From Ectobius pallidus (lineage: Eukaryota; Arthropoda; Insecta; Blattodea; Ectobiidae), in contig CAXKWD010000003.1 of the NCBI GenBank assembly GCA_964059195.1, positions 20,566,606 to 20,630,605 of the forward strand: 64,000 nucleotides of DNA. The letters run 5' to 3'. The notes beneath the pieces were generated by a model. The model was not told the origin of the DNA, did not search any database, and was given only the letters and a program-made list of their open reading frames with translations. Positions within the stretch are counted from its first letter, which is position 1. Each line of letters begins with the position of its first letter. Of the stretch, positions 20,701 to 31,361 are shown piece after piece. Made by a program: the position numbers and the translations under genes.

Positions 20701-23700
20701 GATATGGCCAGTTTTTGAATGCTTGCAAGAAAATGTTTATATCAGTTATATTTTACAGGGGGCCTTCGTCATGGGAGCTTGCTTGTGTCTGGTCGTGAAG
20801 TTTATCAATGTCTGAAGTATGAAGTTGGAGTCCATAGAGTGCAGCGAGTTCCAGCCACTGAAAAATCAGGCAGAGTTCACACTAGCACTGTGACAGTGGC
20901 TGTACTTGCGCAGCCAGATGAGGTAAACTGATATCCAAGTATATTAAAGCATGCTCGCTTATCTTACCTGGGAATAATTCCTTCAACTTATTTATGGAAT
21001 CTATAGCACTGATTATGAATATGTAAAAAGAAGGTGAAATAAATTTCATGATTTACAAAATACTGTTACTATTGTTTAGGTGAATGTAGTGTTGCACAAC
21101 AAGGACTTGAGAATAGAGACGAAGCGAGCAAGTGGTGCCGGAGGACAGCATGTGAATAAAACAGAGAGTGCTGTGAGAATTACCCACATCCCAACAGGTA
21201 AAGTTTCATAACTAAAACATCACTGTGGTAATGATTTTTCCTTCATTTTCCTATATGCCTTTAGAGGTTTTGGGAGGTGGTTTTCTGGGTAAAGACTTTT
21301 CACTTTCTTTTATTGGTCACCCACTTTTAAAACCTCCATTTTACTTTTAGGATCCTTTCTTTAAAGTTCTTTATACAATTTTGGACATCCTTTCCATAAT
21401 TGTCATGGTTTTCTATACTCCTGCACAAGGTTTTAGTTGGAAACAGAAAACTATTGGTACCCACCTTACATTTTAAAATTTTCCTGACTGGCTTGAAGGA
21501 TGTTCTGCAGTCATTTTTCTTTTACTTCAGGAGGTTTCAGAGGTACCTACTTCACTTTCCACTATGGCAATTTTTTCTTCATGTTCAAGTCATTTCACTT
21601 CATCTCTGGCTTTATATGAAACTTGTGCACTATTACTTTCACCTTCACCACACTGCTTCCATTTTACTAACTCACAACCACATTCATATGAACTAATTTG
21701 TACCTAATCATAATACCAACTGCGCTGTTTAAAATGTGAAGTGTGAACAGTTGTATAGTGAGTCCATTTTATGAGGAAACCTCGCATCACTGCCGCATTG
21801 CCGCGCTGGCATCACATTGCATCGCAGTTGTACAAAGCATACAAGCAGTTAGTTGCTTCGGTGTGTTGTAGTGAGACGCTTGTCTGTTGTTGTCGTGTGT
21901 TACATAAGACAATAATCGAAAGTGTATACGGTTGAACAGCGAATTTATTTGGTGGAATGTTACTTATTGAGAAATAACCATAGAAGGCGCGTTCGGAGAT
22001 TTTCTCGTAAATGTCATTTTCAACAGTATCTCAAATAAATGGTGAGTAATGAGCCTCTACATGTAGGCCTATTTTGATAATAAATTGGTTGAGTTATTCT
22101 ATTTTGTATTGTTTCTAAAGTGATTTGCCGGTAGTAACAGAACACGGTCCCCGCCGGTGCAAGCACAACAGCAGGGAAAGTGTGAGCAGGGGCAACGCTG
22201 TTAAAAAGTTTCTGCATAAAATGGCCTCTCTGTATAATATTACTGTGTTGTACTGTTTGTATCGAAGTCAGAAATACATTGAGAAGTTTAATTTTATTTT
22301 GTACATTTAGTTTCCTAATTCTAGATACAAGGATCTTGGTTAACCATGAAGCGAAAATTAAATCCTGTTCCAACAAATAATGTAATGATAACCATAATAT
22401 CTGTAAGGAGACCAATACAAATTTAGCATTTAAATCATACGTCTGAGCCAGCGACAGCAGGGAGAGGCTGGCCCTAAAAAAGACCGAAGGAAGGGGTACC
22501 GACACCTGTTTGGTCGGATCTATACAATCAGAATCTGTATGTATTCCATTCCAGAACAATGACTCGACACTTCAACACCCTTGAAGATGGAGGCAGCGTG
22601 GGCCTTCGAAACGTTGGGAGCAACTGAATTCCACACCTAGCTGACCACCCAAGAAACTATCACTCAACATCTTATTTCATTTACATAGTATATTACTTCA
22701 CTGTATAAAAGTTCCATTATTATATTGTTTTTTAAAATTAGCATTTAACTTGGTTTGGTGCAAGTGATCGACAATCGTTAATGTCAGGCAGATCAAATTA
22801 ACTCATTGTTGAAACATTTTTATTTTAATTCTTTTATAGCACATGGCTAAACAAATCTCTTCATCATCATTATCACCTCTCCATTATTAGATATTATAAG
22901 GTTATTTTCTGTTCAGTAAATTGTCAGAATGTTTTTGCAAAACAAATAAATCAAACTGCATTGGTATTGTAAGAGCGTATTGCATGTTTCAGAATTTCCG
23001 GTACTCTCTTTGGACAATTCCATAACTACCAGTGAGTACCGGCCCAACTAAAGCCTAGCTCTTGCATTGAAGGAACATGATCGAACCACTAAAGTTGTCG
23101 TCTTTATGAGTCAGCAGTGTATTTATGATTTCACCATAGTAAAAACTGCCCCTTTATTAATGGACATAACTGTTTTAGGCATGCATACATATATAAGTTG
23201 ATAATTTTGTAATGATTTGTCTTATATGCCCTTTATCTGTGATTTTGAAATATCACCATCTATTTCTTTAGAAATCTGTTAACTGGTACATAGAGCATAT
23301 TGTGAAATATATCAAATAGTTCAGAAGGGATCTTGAAATACAGAAACCTACGTAATATCTACAGACTTTTTTTTGAAGTGGGTATTCCGATTTGATCACT
23401 GACTTTGTTTGGAGTGGGTATTCTGATTTGATCAAGAAAACACGCTAATCTATGTTTAAATCTATTTACTCTGAGTATTGTTCTTATGATTTTATTAAAT
23501 ATTACTTTACTTAGTTTATATATGCATGCTTTAACTGCATAAGGATCATACCACAATGGGCAGCAGTGCATTAATTGAAGATTGCCACACTTATGTTTGA
23601 TATGCTTTGTTCCTGTCTATTTAAATTACAATAACATTTTATTTCTAGGCATTAGTGTGGAGTGTCAAGTTGACCGATCTCAGATCAAGAACAGAAGCAT

Positions 23701-25396
23701 AGCAATGAGGACTTTGCAGGCTCGCATTTATAATCGGCAAATGGAAGAGCAAGTATCCAAGACTCATGCTTTGCGAAAGCAACAGGTATGCAACAGGATA
23801 GTAAAATAATAAGTTGAAATTATAAATAAAAACCTAAATAGGCTAAATTAATAAGGTGATTGACTCTGGATTGAATGATCCGGGTGCAGTCCCAGTCAGT
23901 GACAGAAAATTTGTCTCCTTTTTGAATCAAAACAAGTAAGTAATAAAGTTTATTTTGAAACAAATTTCCATGGAAGAAGAGTCAAGAGCTCAGTGCACGC
24001 TACATTGTCTTCATCTTTCTGCTAAATGGGTAAGTTACCGAAAGCCTTACCTCTCAGATAACCAATGAAATGGATTAAGTACTTGAACTTAAAATCCATT
24101 CATACTAGGCTACTAAAATCACCATACAGTATTATTTTAATTTTAAGACCACATATTTTTACTTATTTCAGACAGATGTGATTTAAATGTTAAATTTGTA
24201 TTGGACACAAAATGGCTTCTTCATCTCTCGTGGATGATTCAATTAAGAGAATACCCAAATGAAACAAAGAATTTCAATATTTAACTCACCCATCTTAAAG
24301 TAGATATTGAAAATGATGTCATCTCAGATTTATTTATATCTGAGAATGATGTATAAATTTTATATAGACAGAACTTTTTTTTACTAAGTCCCTTTAACTC
24401 TGAAGTTTCAGAAATCCAGTTCTCTTAGGTTACAGTTTCTGCTTATTTAAAACTGGCCCATAATTGAAACCTAATCTTCTGAGATACAGTCTTATGACAA
24501 ATGCATTTGCAAATTTCCTGAAAGTATTGTGCTTTCAAAATCATGTGATGCAAGACTGTGTAGATGGTGGTGACATTTTCAACATTTACTTTAAGAAAGG
24601 TCAGTGAAATTCTTTTTTCATTTGGATATTGTATTATTTGAATTTTCAGCAAGAGGTGAAATTAGCAACAAGAGCTAAAATTGTCACGGCTATTGAAAAT
24701 CAAATGCCCAGTGATGGTCACAAAACGCTTTACTTCACAATGAAGTAGCAGAAAGTCTTTTTCTCTATCTTTCAGTGCAAGCTTCCCCAAAAGTCAGCCA
24801 GCTTCCCTTGCAAAACATTTTTGTTTAAAGTACATTTAAATTCTAATCCTATAACTAGTACTTTGTTTTGTTATAGCATTTAAAGCATATACCTTGCTTT
24901 CCACAGTTCTCTTTCTGGACAAAACTTTGTTTTTAGTCCTCCCCCAACCATTTGCCAGAAATTGTGTCAGGTTTCCCCTAGCTTTCTGTCAGCTACCCCT
25001 TCTTTGAGATTGCAGTGCCACTACTGGTATCCTTCTGTTGTTATTTCGTCAGTGTATGTTAAAACCCAAATATCCCCATCAATCTCATGTCAAGATTATA
25101 TATATCCTTATTTTCCCAGTATTTTTTCACACTGAGACTTAAAGTATGCCATTATTGGACAATTAAAGAACTTTTCTACATTACAGGTGGGTTCGAGTAT
25201 GAGATCTGAGAAGATTAGAACTTACAATTTCAATCAAGATCGTATCACCGATCATCGATTGGGGCATAATTTCTACAACATGCCAAATTTCTTGCTTGGA
25301 GCAGAAGATCTGGATTCATTAATACGACAACTGCATGCTAAGAGAAATAGGGAAAGGCTGAAGGACTTCATTGCAAGTTTAGAGTCAAAACTATGA
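14422..25396 (+). CDS. MTRF1L: Mitochondrial peptide chain release factor, MTRF1L/mtRF1a type (complete)
   Basis: Seven exons (14422-14764, 14853-14938, 19420-19606, 20759-20922, 21080-21197, 23649-23785, 25187-25396) join in phase to 1,245 nt, 414 residues plus TGA. The first ~45 residues are basic and hydroxylated, as in a mitochondrial presequence. The coiled N-terminal domain follows (about 50-155), then [13 protein letters not shown], the codon-reading tripeptide PAT (237-239, within [14 protein letters not shown]), the catalytic GGQ (281-283, within [13 protein letters not shown]) and the C-terminal [10 protein letters not shown]. Class I factors with a PxT tripeptide read UAA and UAG, and GGQ drives hydrolysis of peptidyl-tRNA on the mitoribosome. 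The recognition loop is of normal length, without the insertion of vertebrate MTRF1, which supports MTRF1L. The human protein is about 380 residues. The introns carry several transposons. Confidence 0.95.
14853..14938 (+). CDS. MTRF1L: MTRF1L exon 2
   Basis: Acceptor ttttcag; encodes [16 protein letters not shown] in the helical domain and ends in phase 0 at a gtactt donor. A second GT at 14947 would break the phase with exon 3. Confidence 0.8.
15231..17076 (-). mobile_element. 5'-truncated LINE with largely intact reverse transcriptase
   Basis: One frame of 596 codons (17059-15269) encodes a non-LTR reverse transcriptase: [58 protein letters not shown], the catalytic [18 protein letters not shown], then YGSETW and the C-terminal WVGHILRRN. 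The endonuclease domain is gone, so the copy is dead. The 3' end carries a (TAG)n tail read on the plus strand. GATACATAG flanks at 15222-15230 and 17077-17085. Confidence 0.88.
17003..17095. repeat. Hairpin at the LINE 5' junction
   Basis: Arms 17003-17039 and 17059-17095 are inverted copies of 37 nt with one mismatch and a 19-base spacer. The left arm is LINE coding sequence and the right arm runs into the host transposon. Confidence 0.85.
17575..17930 (-). pseudogene. C-terminal remnant of a pogo/Tigger-like transposase
   Basis: Minus strand reads [15 protein letters not shown], then after a frame break [17 protein letters not shown], and [17 protein letters not shown] with [20 protein letters not shown] before a stop. 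The GDFLLxxFxGxK pattern is common at the ends of pogo-clade transposases. Catalytic residues are missing. Confidence 0.55.
18690..18865 (-). repeat. tRNA-derived SINE-like repeat
   Basis: Minus strand has CATGGCTGAGTGGTTAGACT (A box) and GATTCGAATCTTGG (B box) spaced as in a tRNA. It resembles a Ser/Leu-type head. It lies in MTRF1L intron 2. Confidence 0.6.
19420..19606 (+). CDS. MTRF1L: MTRF1L exon 3
   Basis: The acceptor is acttatag at 19412-19419. It gives [12 protein letters not shown] in phase 0 with the spacing expected of MTRF1L. The nearer ctttcag would shift the frame. It encodes [20 protein letters not shown] and ends at a gttagt donor. Confidence 0.88.
19676..20115 (-). mobile_element. 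Mariner-derived MITE, copy 1
   Basis: TIRs CAGGGAGACCATTTTATG and CAGTGAGTCCATTTTATG (complement), each flanked by TA. A remnant on the minus strand reads [18 protein letters not shown] and [11 protein letters not shown], the N-terminal helix-turn-helix of a mariner-family transposase. The rest is deleted. It lies in MTRF1L intron 3. Confidence 0.8.
20200..20560. mobile_element. Possible transposon end (TA-CAGTCAAACC)
   Basis: Begins CAGTCAAACCTGCC after TA and has the spaced TTAGCGATCACC and TAAACAGCCACTT pattern seen at Tigger-like ends. I find no matching right end. Confidence 0.3.
20759..20922 (+). CDS. MTRF1L: MTRF1L exon 4 (codon-recognition loop)
   Basis: Acceptor ttttacag, donor gtaaac. 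It encodes [27 protein letters not shown] and TVAVL, with the PAT tripeptide of stop-codon recognition. Confidence 0.93.
21080..21197 (+). CDS. MTRF1L: MTRF1L exon 5 (GGQ motif)
   Basis: Acceptor ttgtttag, donor gtaaag. It encodes [18 protein letters not shown] and RITHIPTG. The GGQ enters the peptidyl-transferase centre in this family. Confidence 0.95.
21756..22232 (+). mobile_element. Mariner-derived MITE, copy 2 (inverted relative to copy 1)
   Basis: Same termini (AGTGAGTCCATTTTATGAGG at left) and TA flanks, with the transposase remnant GTTGAACAGCGAATTTATTT on the plus strand. It lies in MTRF1L intron 5, so exons 4 and 5 sit between inverted copies. Confidence 0.8.
22300..22680. repeat. 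Repeat with GAAGATGG...CGAAAC terminal motif
   Basis: At 22583-22613 GAAGATGGAGGCAGCG is followed by CTTCGAAACG. The same arrangement occurs in the palindromes at 54.8 and 58 kb. It may be a Penelope-like retroelement end. Confidence 0.4.
23649..23785 (+). CDS. MTRF1L: MTRF1L exon 6
   Basis: Acceptor tttctag, donor gtatgc. It encodes [19 protein letters not shown] and the helix [13 protein letters not shown] of domain 3. Confidence 0.93.
23800..25180. other. Last intron of MTRF1L, no recognised features
   Basis: AT-rich, with a small imperfect hairpin near 24310-24350 (CTCAGATTTATTTATATCTGAG). Nothing else supported. Confidence 0.45.
25187..25396 (+). CDS. MTRF1L: MTRF1L exon 7 (terminal)
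   Basis: Acceptor cattacag. It encodes [26 protein letters not shown] and the C-terminal helix, ending at TGA 25394-25396. Confidence 0.94.
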   Translation: MGSSMRSEKIRTYNFNQDRITDHRLGHNFYNMPNFLLGAEDLDSLIRQLHAKRNRERLKDFIASLESKL

Positions 25397-25526
25397 CAGC
25401 AGTAATGTAGCTGGTAGCATGGTCATGGCATAGTGTAGACATTGTATACAAGAGTTTAAGAAGTGTATTATGGAATTGTATGTTAAATTTACTGTATCTA
25501 TTTATCTTTTGAGATTTTATATTTAT

Positions 25527-25532
25527 AATAAA
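25527..25532 (+). terminator. Polyadenylation signal of MTRF1L
   Basis: AATAAA lies 131 nt after the stop codon in an AT-rich 3' UTR, a normal position for the end of this transcript. Confidence 0.6.
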
Positions 25533-25629
25533 CAAAGATAACATACATCATACATGTGAACAGTTTTCATTTTAAAGGCTTTAAGCCAAATTTATTACCA
25601 GAAAAATCAATTATGATCTGACACACCTA

Positions 25630-26804
25630 GAGCCGATTGTATAAACATCATTGACTGGAGATCAGTTATGATCTAAGTTCAGACGGGAGTCGTGTTGTGT
25701 AACACTGATCTAAGATCAACTAATCGAGGTTCAATTTTGATCCCAGTTCGTATTTGAGTGCTTGGCAACATCGCAGAAACAGCTGAGTTTTGCTAGGTGA
25801 GAGCATTGTTACTCTGTTTTCCCTGGTATTCAGATTATGTGTTATGCGAAAGAAAGGGAAAATATGACCGAAATTAAGTAGAAAGAGGATCATTCCCTTA
25901 ATTTTTACAAGGAAGACAAGGATGACCTGATTGAAATTGTCTTGGTAAAATATAGAATCCAAAAAGACGGATGCGATAACATCCGTGCAAAATCAAAATG
26001 TGTGGAAAAATGTTGCCTCAGATTTCAGCTCTGGCAATACAAACGGCTTAACATTTTCACTGCTACATACATATGAATGCTTTGTGTCTAATTGTATAAA
26101 AGCAGAGATGTAAGATTAATAGAGTAATGCTTTATGTAAAACGTGAGGAATTTTGTTCATCTGTTACAGTATGTATGCCATTCATGGAAACCTGGTACTT
26201 CACTGAAATTTTCTCTATAAATTTTAAACGTAAGAGCCCACTAATATTTTTACCTGAAGACTGCCTTATTCCAGAAACTCTCAGCTCTGAAAGGGTTAGT
26301 TACATAAAAACAGAACGAAGAAAGCATAAGCTCTAGAAATGGTAAAACAATACAAGGGGATACACAAAATAGTCAGATATGTGTACAACTGGAATGAGAT
26401 CATAATAATAATGTAAGCAATTTATAGAAGTTATGCTGTAGAGTTATGTTTCACTGCATTATAAACAACCTAACATAGCCTATTTACGCACAACTACGGT
26501 AGGCCTAGCTAGAAATGTATGAAGCTAGGCTTTTATGTAAGTTCTTGCTATTTATCGTATGTAACCACACTGGCAGGCCTAATATATGTTTATAATGAGC
26601 TGATCTTCTGTCTCAAATAAGAAAGCAACCCTTTGAACTAAGATCAACAAATTTGATCGGAGAAATTTCTCTAGTCAAAATTGATCCTACTTCAGTGCGA
26701 ATTGACTCACATTGACGTTTATACAATAAAAATTTCCGAGTTCAGCTTGAACTGAGGTCAGTTTTACCTCTGATCTCGGATCAAACTGTTTATACAATTG
26801 GTCC
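25630..26804 (+). mobile_element. PIF/Harbinger-like element with decayed Myb/SANT ORF
   Basis: Inverted ends share ATTGTATAAACA, with CTA on both sides (25627-25629, 26805-26807). On the plus strand about 25905-26060 reads NFYKEDKDDLIEIVLVKY and AKSKCVEKCCLRF, which matches the Myb/SANT-like DNA-binding protein that Harbinger elements carry beside their transposase. Stops precede it, and no DDE transposase is visible. It lies just downstream of MTRF1L. Confidence 0.65.
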
Positions 26805-26869
26805 CTAGAGACCCAACTAGCTGTGCTTAAATTTCACCGTCTTGTGTGTTTCTCTGAAGTGTTTTACAT

Positions 26870-27090
26870 TGGTCACTATGGATGTGGGTGCCCAGATCCA
26901 ATCACCAGTACTTCCTCAGAATTTTCAGAGGTTGGGAGGTCTGTAATAGCCTGCTCTAAGCCTCATGAAGAGAAGTAAGCTAATAAAGAATTAACAACTC
27001 TGTTCAAGAAGACAATCAATAAGAGCTATGGGAGTTGGCTAAACACAAGCCCCCAATCCTCCCACTTACAAAGTCAAAAGCTGGAAACAG
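26870..27090 (+). repeat. SINE-like repeat related to 2900-3200
   Basis: Contains CAGAGGTTGGGAGGTCTGTA, the body motif of the repeat at 2900-3200, in the opposite orientation. The tRNA-like head is decayed. Confidence 0.4.
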
Positions 27091-27744
27091 ATGTTGCAGT
27101 GATCGATTGGTAGGCCCTATTCATCCATATCCTGTCAGAGTTTAGAGTTACAGCATAACAGATCTGTCTTGTTCAATTTGCCATACTATAAAATAAAATA
27201 CCATACTTGCCAAAAACCTTAGTCTCCATAAAATGAAATCACTTGCCTGGTACCAAAAAGCATTGGACAATTATTGGCAAATCTCTTCTTGAGATATACT
27301 GCCATTGAGTAGATTATGATGACATAATTTAATTTTAAAAAAGCCTGACTTACAGATTTGCACATTATGTGACTCTGCAGACTGCATTATTTTAATAAGT
27401 ACCTGCAGTCAACTTTAGAACTTAAGGTTACCTCTACAGTGCTCTGTCAACTGATATATGTTATTAAATTATTTAAATAAAAAGAGGTCGTGAGTAGCAA
27501 GTATAATTTATTACAAATGAACCATGTTGTTGACAATTTTTAAAATTAATATGATGCCTCAGTACTATTGTCGTGTTTCACTACAAAATTTAGAATTACT
27601 TATACAGAAGTAATATTAGTGTAAGGAATGGCTGTTTCAAGCAAAGCGACGAGACGTGGTCAGGGGTCGGCGTTTTGGGTACAGTTTCATTGGGAATGTT
27701 TAAGTTGTTAGTCACATCCTGGTATACAAATAGTCTTCAGGATC

Positions 27745-27804
27745 TTAGGCTGTTTTGGTTGTTAAATCTTCACTTGCTTCTATTTTTTCCGCATTTTCCA
27801 ATGG
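27745..27804 (-). CDS. Possible terminal exon of an unseen minus-strand gene
   Basis: A clear acceptor (taccttatttcag) is followed by an open frame PLENAEKIEASEDLTTKTA and TAA. The residues look like an acidic protein tail, but no partner exon is found between 28 and 36 kb. Chance is possible. Confidence 0.2.
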   Translation of the reverse strand, partial: PLENAEKIEASEDLTTKTA

Positions 27805-27948
27805 CTGAAATAAGGTACACATTTTGTCAGTGATAATAGTGGTAGAACAAGATGAAATCAGAATTTAAAATAAACAATATAAAAGTGATGAAGGTATTAA
27901 CTAGGGTAGTTGCCAGAATAATGCATTTAAAAAATTCATTTGTTATTG

Positions 27949-28851
27949 AGACTGATATTGAAATAAAAAGAGATCATGAGTAGTGTATAATATTTTTATT
28001 TTAATTTTTTTCTGTCACCACAGATTGCAAAACACAAAGAATACCATTCAATTAAACAAACAGGGAAAAACAAACCACAGTAGAAAGATATGTAGTACAA
28101 CAAACTCAATGAACTGAAACAAAATAAAACAGTATGCAAACTATGAAACATGAAAACATTAATCCTAGAAACACACTCTATTAGAAAATGAAATAAAGTA
28201 CTTGTATGTAGTTTCAGTATAACCTACATTACGTACGAGAGTGACCATATAGATGGTTACGCATGATCTGCACAGAGTCCCTCAATACGAGCAGACTTAT
28301 TTCAGAATACAGATGTTTGTGTAGGCAGAACGATCTGCAGAAGTCCATGAACATCTTGGTGATTGTTCCACGACTACCAATCATGAGTCCAATTACAGAT
28401 ATTTCTTGTATACGGTACTTTTCTTTCAAGTATTGGACCGTGGGTTCATAAATTTCCTTTTTTTCGCAGTCTACTTCTTGTGGCTGCTCGGAATCCCGTT
28501 CAAATCGAACAGTTGGATCAATTATATAGCCCAGGTCTTTCTTTCTGTCAAGAGCAATGATGTCTACTCTTCTGTTGCTTCCATTATCAGCAACGCAATG
28601 GACTTCTTCGTAGACTTCGAGCCCTTTTTGTGTCAGGGAGGTAGCTATTTTGCTCCTAATGCGATGGTGACGAGTGTTCCGTGTTCAGTTCGTTGAGTTT
28701 GTTGTACTACATATCTTTCTACTGTGGTTTGTTTTTCCCTGTTTGTTTAATTGAATGGTATTCTTTGTGTTTTGCAATCTGTGGTGACAGAAAGAAATAA
28801 AAATAAAAATATTATACACTACTCATGATCTCTTTTTATTTCAATAATATA
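27949..28851 (-). mobile_element. Non-LTR retrotransposon fragment with restriction-like endonuclease and inverted 3' ends
   Basis: ATTTGTTATTG flanks the insert at 27938-27948 and 28852-28862. A minus-strand frame from about 28693 to 28229 (~155 codons) reads HRIRSKIATSLTQKGLEVYE, RRVDIIALD, GYIIDPTVRFE and VIGLMIGSRGTITKMFMDF. The D...IDPTVRFE pattern fits the PD-(D/E)XK endonuclease at the C-terminus of R2-type elements. The 3' UTR and tail (27956-28115) recur inverted at 28690-28851. The RT domain is missing. Confidence 0.7.
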
Positions 28852-28869
28852 ATTTGTTATTGTTTAGAG

Positions 28870-29370
28870 ACATCTCAACGGAGATTGCTTATTTGTATCT
28901 ATTTTCATTCTTATACAATTTTCTATTTCATGGTCATGGGTCAGTCATTTTGAAATCAGGAAATCCCTGAAAAGCTCACTAGATTGGACAATCGTGGGAT
29001 CGGAACTATAGTCTCCTGAATTTTCGAATCTGTGAAGCACCACTTTGTCCAACAACTTGTCAGTAGTAATAACAATAACAATAACCTTGCAGAAAATCAC
29101 ACATTTTTACCAAATGCAATACTTTTTAAATATGTTTTTTATTTAATTTTATTGGGGAGCATGAGAAAGCTCTAATCAACTTAGTGGCATTTTAATCATG
29201 AGTACCTATGATTTCTTCTCCCACATATTTTAAATTTAAATTACGTGTATTTTTTTTATTGCGCAACAAAAGTGATGTAGGCAACCCACTAGTTTGATTG
29301 GGGGATATCATGACAAAACTTAGCTTGATTGAATTACATTCAAATACAAATGTATATGGGTATACTGTGG
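28870..29370. other. Intergenic, nothing recognised
   Basis: AT-rich DNA without terminal repeats or frames. Confidence 0.4.
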
Positions 29371-29374
29371 CAAA

Positions 29375-29570
29375 ATTGGTTGAGGCACTGCACTACAAAC
29401 CAGAAGGTCATGGGTTCAATCCGTGATGAGGTCGGGATTTCTCAATTAGGCTAAACCTTCTGGTGGCACTCTGGCCCTAGGGTTGATTCAGCCTACAACA
29501 GAAATGAGTACCAGGGAGTCCAGGGTAAAAGCGGCTGGTGTGCAAGACTGACAATCATACAACTGTCATG
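29375..29570 (+). repeat. tRNA-derived SINE
   Basis: Head with TTGGTTGAGGCACTGCAC and B box GGGTTCAATCC, then a body with CTTCTGGTGGCACTCTGGCC. No function beyond mobile DNA. Confidence 0.6.
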
Positions 29571-30469
29571 CAAAAGGTAAAAAAATCTGGAAACCTTAAT
29601 CTCCTGAAACTCTAAAGGCTAGTTACACAATGACAGTAGGTTTCATAACTGTTTTCATGAAATTGATTTCATGAAATTATTTACAATCTTTTCCTTCAAA
29701 ATAAATTCCTGGGCAGTTGCACATTTCCCATTATTTTTTAAGTTTCTGTCCTTGCAATCCCATCAACATGTTTGGCCCATGTATAAATCACTACCCCACT
29801 TCATTTTACAAAACACAAACAAACTGAAAACATGTATAACCTTGAAACTCACTATAGTTTCATAAAAAGCTAGAATCGGCCAAAACTGCATAGTTATGAA
29901 ACCTAATTTTGTTGTGTAAACTTGCCTTTAGCGCTTCTTCAGCCTGTATAAGGATGACTTTACTCTACTATACACATAATTATATGTAAAGCTTATACAA
30001 ATAACATGTTGTGACACTGTAATACATTCCTGGTGAACGATGTAATATCAGAATAAAAGTTCAAGAGTTGAGAGCCAAAGATCACCATAAAGTGCTTTAA
30101 TGATATATTGTAGGAAACTTCAAAAGAATGAGTGACAGATAAGAAAATCAAAAGAAGAATGGGTGTACAGGCAGAGGTAATCTTATAGTTATGTGAAAAG
30201 GTAATATTTCATCTCTGTCTGTTCTGATTTGTTAAACTACTAAACTGTTAGAGCTGAAATTGTACATGAACATAGTTGTTTTACCCAAAAAGGTTACAGG
30301 AATATAGTCGTTCACTCACCTCCGCTATTTCAGCTAATATCATAATCATTACCATCCAATATCAGTTAAAATTAACAGAATCCAGGACACAATAAGAATT
30401 AAAATTAAACAGATGAGCATCAATATTTCACAACCTACTGGTAAATACAAAGATCTTTTTCCTTCTCTA

Positions 30470-30610
30470 TCGAGAGGTTGATATGGTATGGACATGTTAG
30501 GAAAGCAGGAAGTAGATGAATTAACAATGTTAACAAGTGGAGCCTGATAATTAGAAGGATGAAAGGAAGACCAAGATAATGGAGGAATAAGTAGATGAAC
30601 TGATGCAGAG
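30470..30610 (+). pseudogene. Short LINE C-terminal remnant
   Basis: Reads RLIWYGHVRKAGSR, then after stops RRMKGRPR, the post-RT GHVxR...GRPR signature of insect LINEs. Confidence 0.5.
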
Positions 30611-30816
30611 AAAATGAATTTTCACTTATAATTTTAATGAAGTTATTTGTTTGTTGTGCTTAAAGTATGCCTGCCCCACACATGTGAAGTATGAGGGCAT
30701 GCCGACTCCTGGGTTAAGAAAACAATTTTTTCCATTATTCAGACTAATATGAATTACCAGAATTAGTTTTCCTATGCTTCTTTAGGCAACCACCCTAACA
30801 AACTCATTTAACATGA

Positions 30817-31051
30817 GAATATTGTAGGAGAAAAATTCCTCTGACACCTGGATTTGAACCCAGGACCTTTGGCTATCTATGCCAGTGCTCTACAAACTGA
30901 GCTAAGCCAGAGTTCACTTCACAGCGCCAGATGGAACCTCTCTCCTATGACTGATTGCCCAGTGTCAGAGGAATTTTTCTCCTATAATATTCTCATATAA
31001 TGTCCAACAGAGACAATAAACTGTGGTTCATGAATGTATATATGGGCCTAT
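30817..31051. mobile_element. Folded tRNA-like SINE in a 13-bp target duplication
   Basis: TCATTTAACATGA occurs at 30804-30816 and 31052-31064. The insert holds a minus-strand tRNA-like head (30840-30911) and, right of ATTGCCC, a short inverted stretch of the same family's tail (GAGGAATTTTTCTCC). It is the same family and folded design as 1587-2391. Confidence 0.75.
30840..30911 (-). tRNA. tRNA-like sequence, diverged fourth copy
   Basis: 72 nt with A box TTAGCTCAGTTTGTAGAG and B box GGTTCAAATCC. Several substitutions in the anticodon arm relative to the 2-kb copies mark it as an older pseudo-tRNA. Confidence 0.5.
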
Positions 31052-31361
31052 TCATTTAACATGATTAAAGATAGTCATGGAAGTTGTATCTTACACTGAT
31101 GTTAGTAAAAACACAATTGGACCTCAGATTGCAAAATTTACAATCTTGCCAGAAGTATAAAATACAGTTCCACAGTGAAGTTTTTGGTGGTTTACATTCT
31201 GTATGTAAGAAAAATTGTTAAGCCAAAAGTATGGCACAACATTTTACTGTCACAGAACACTGTTACTGTGACTAATATTTTGTCCAGTCTGATTGAAAGC
31301 ACTAACCAATGGTATACATGTAAATCTGTCACCTGTAGAACAGTAAGAAGCATTACACAGA

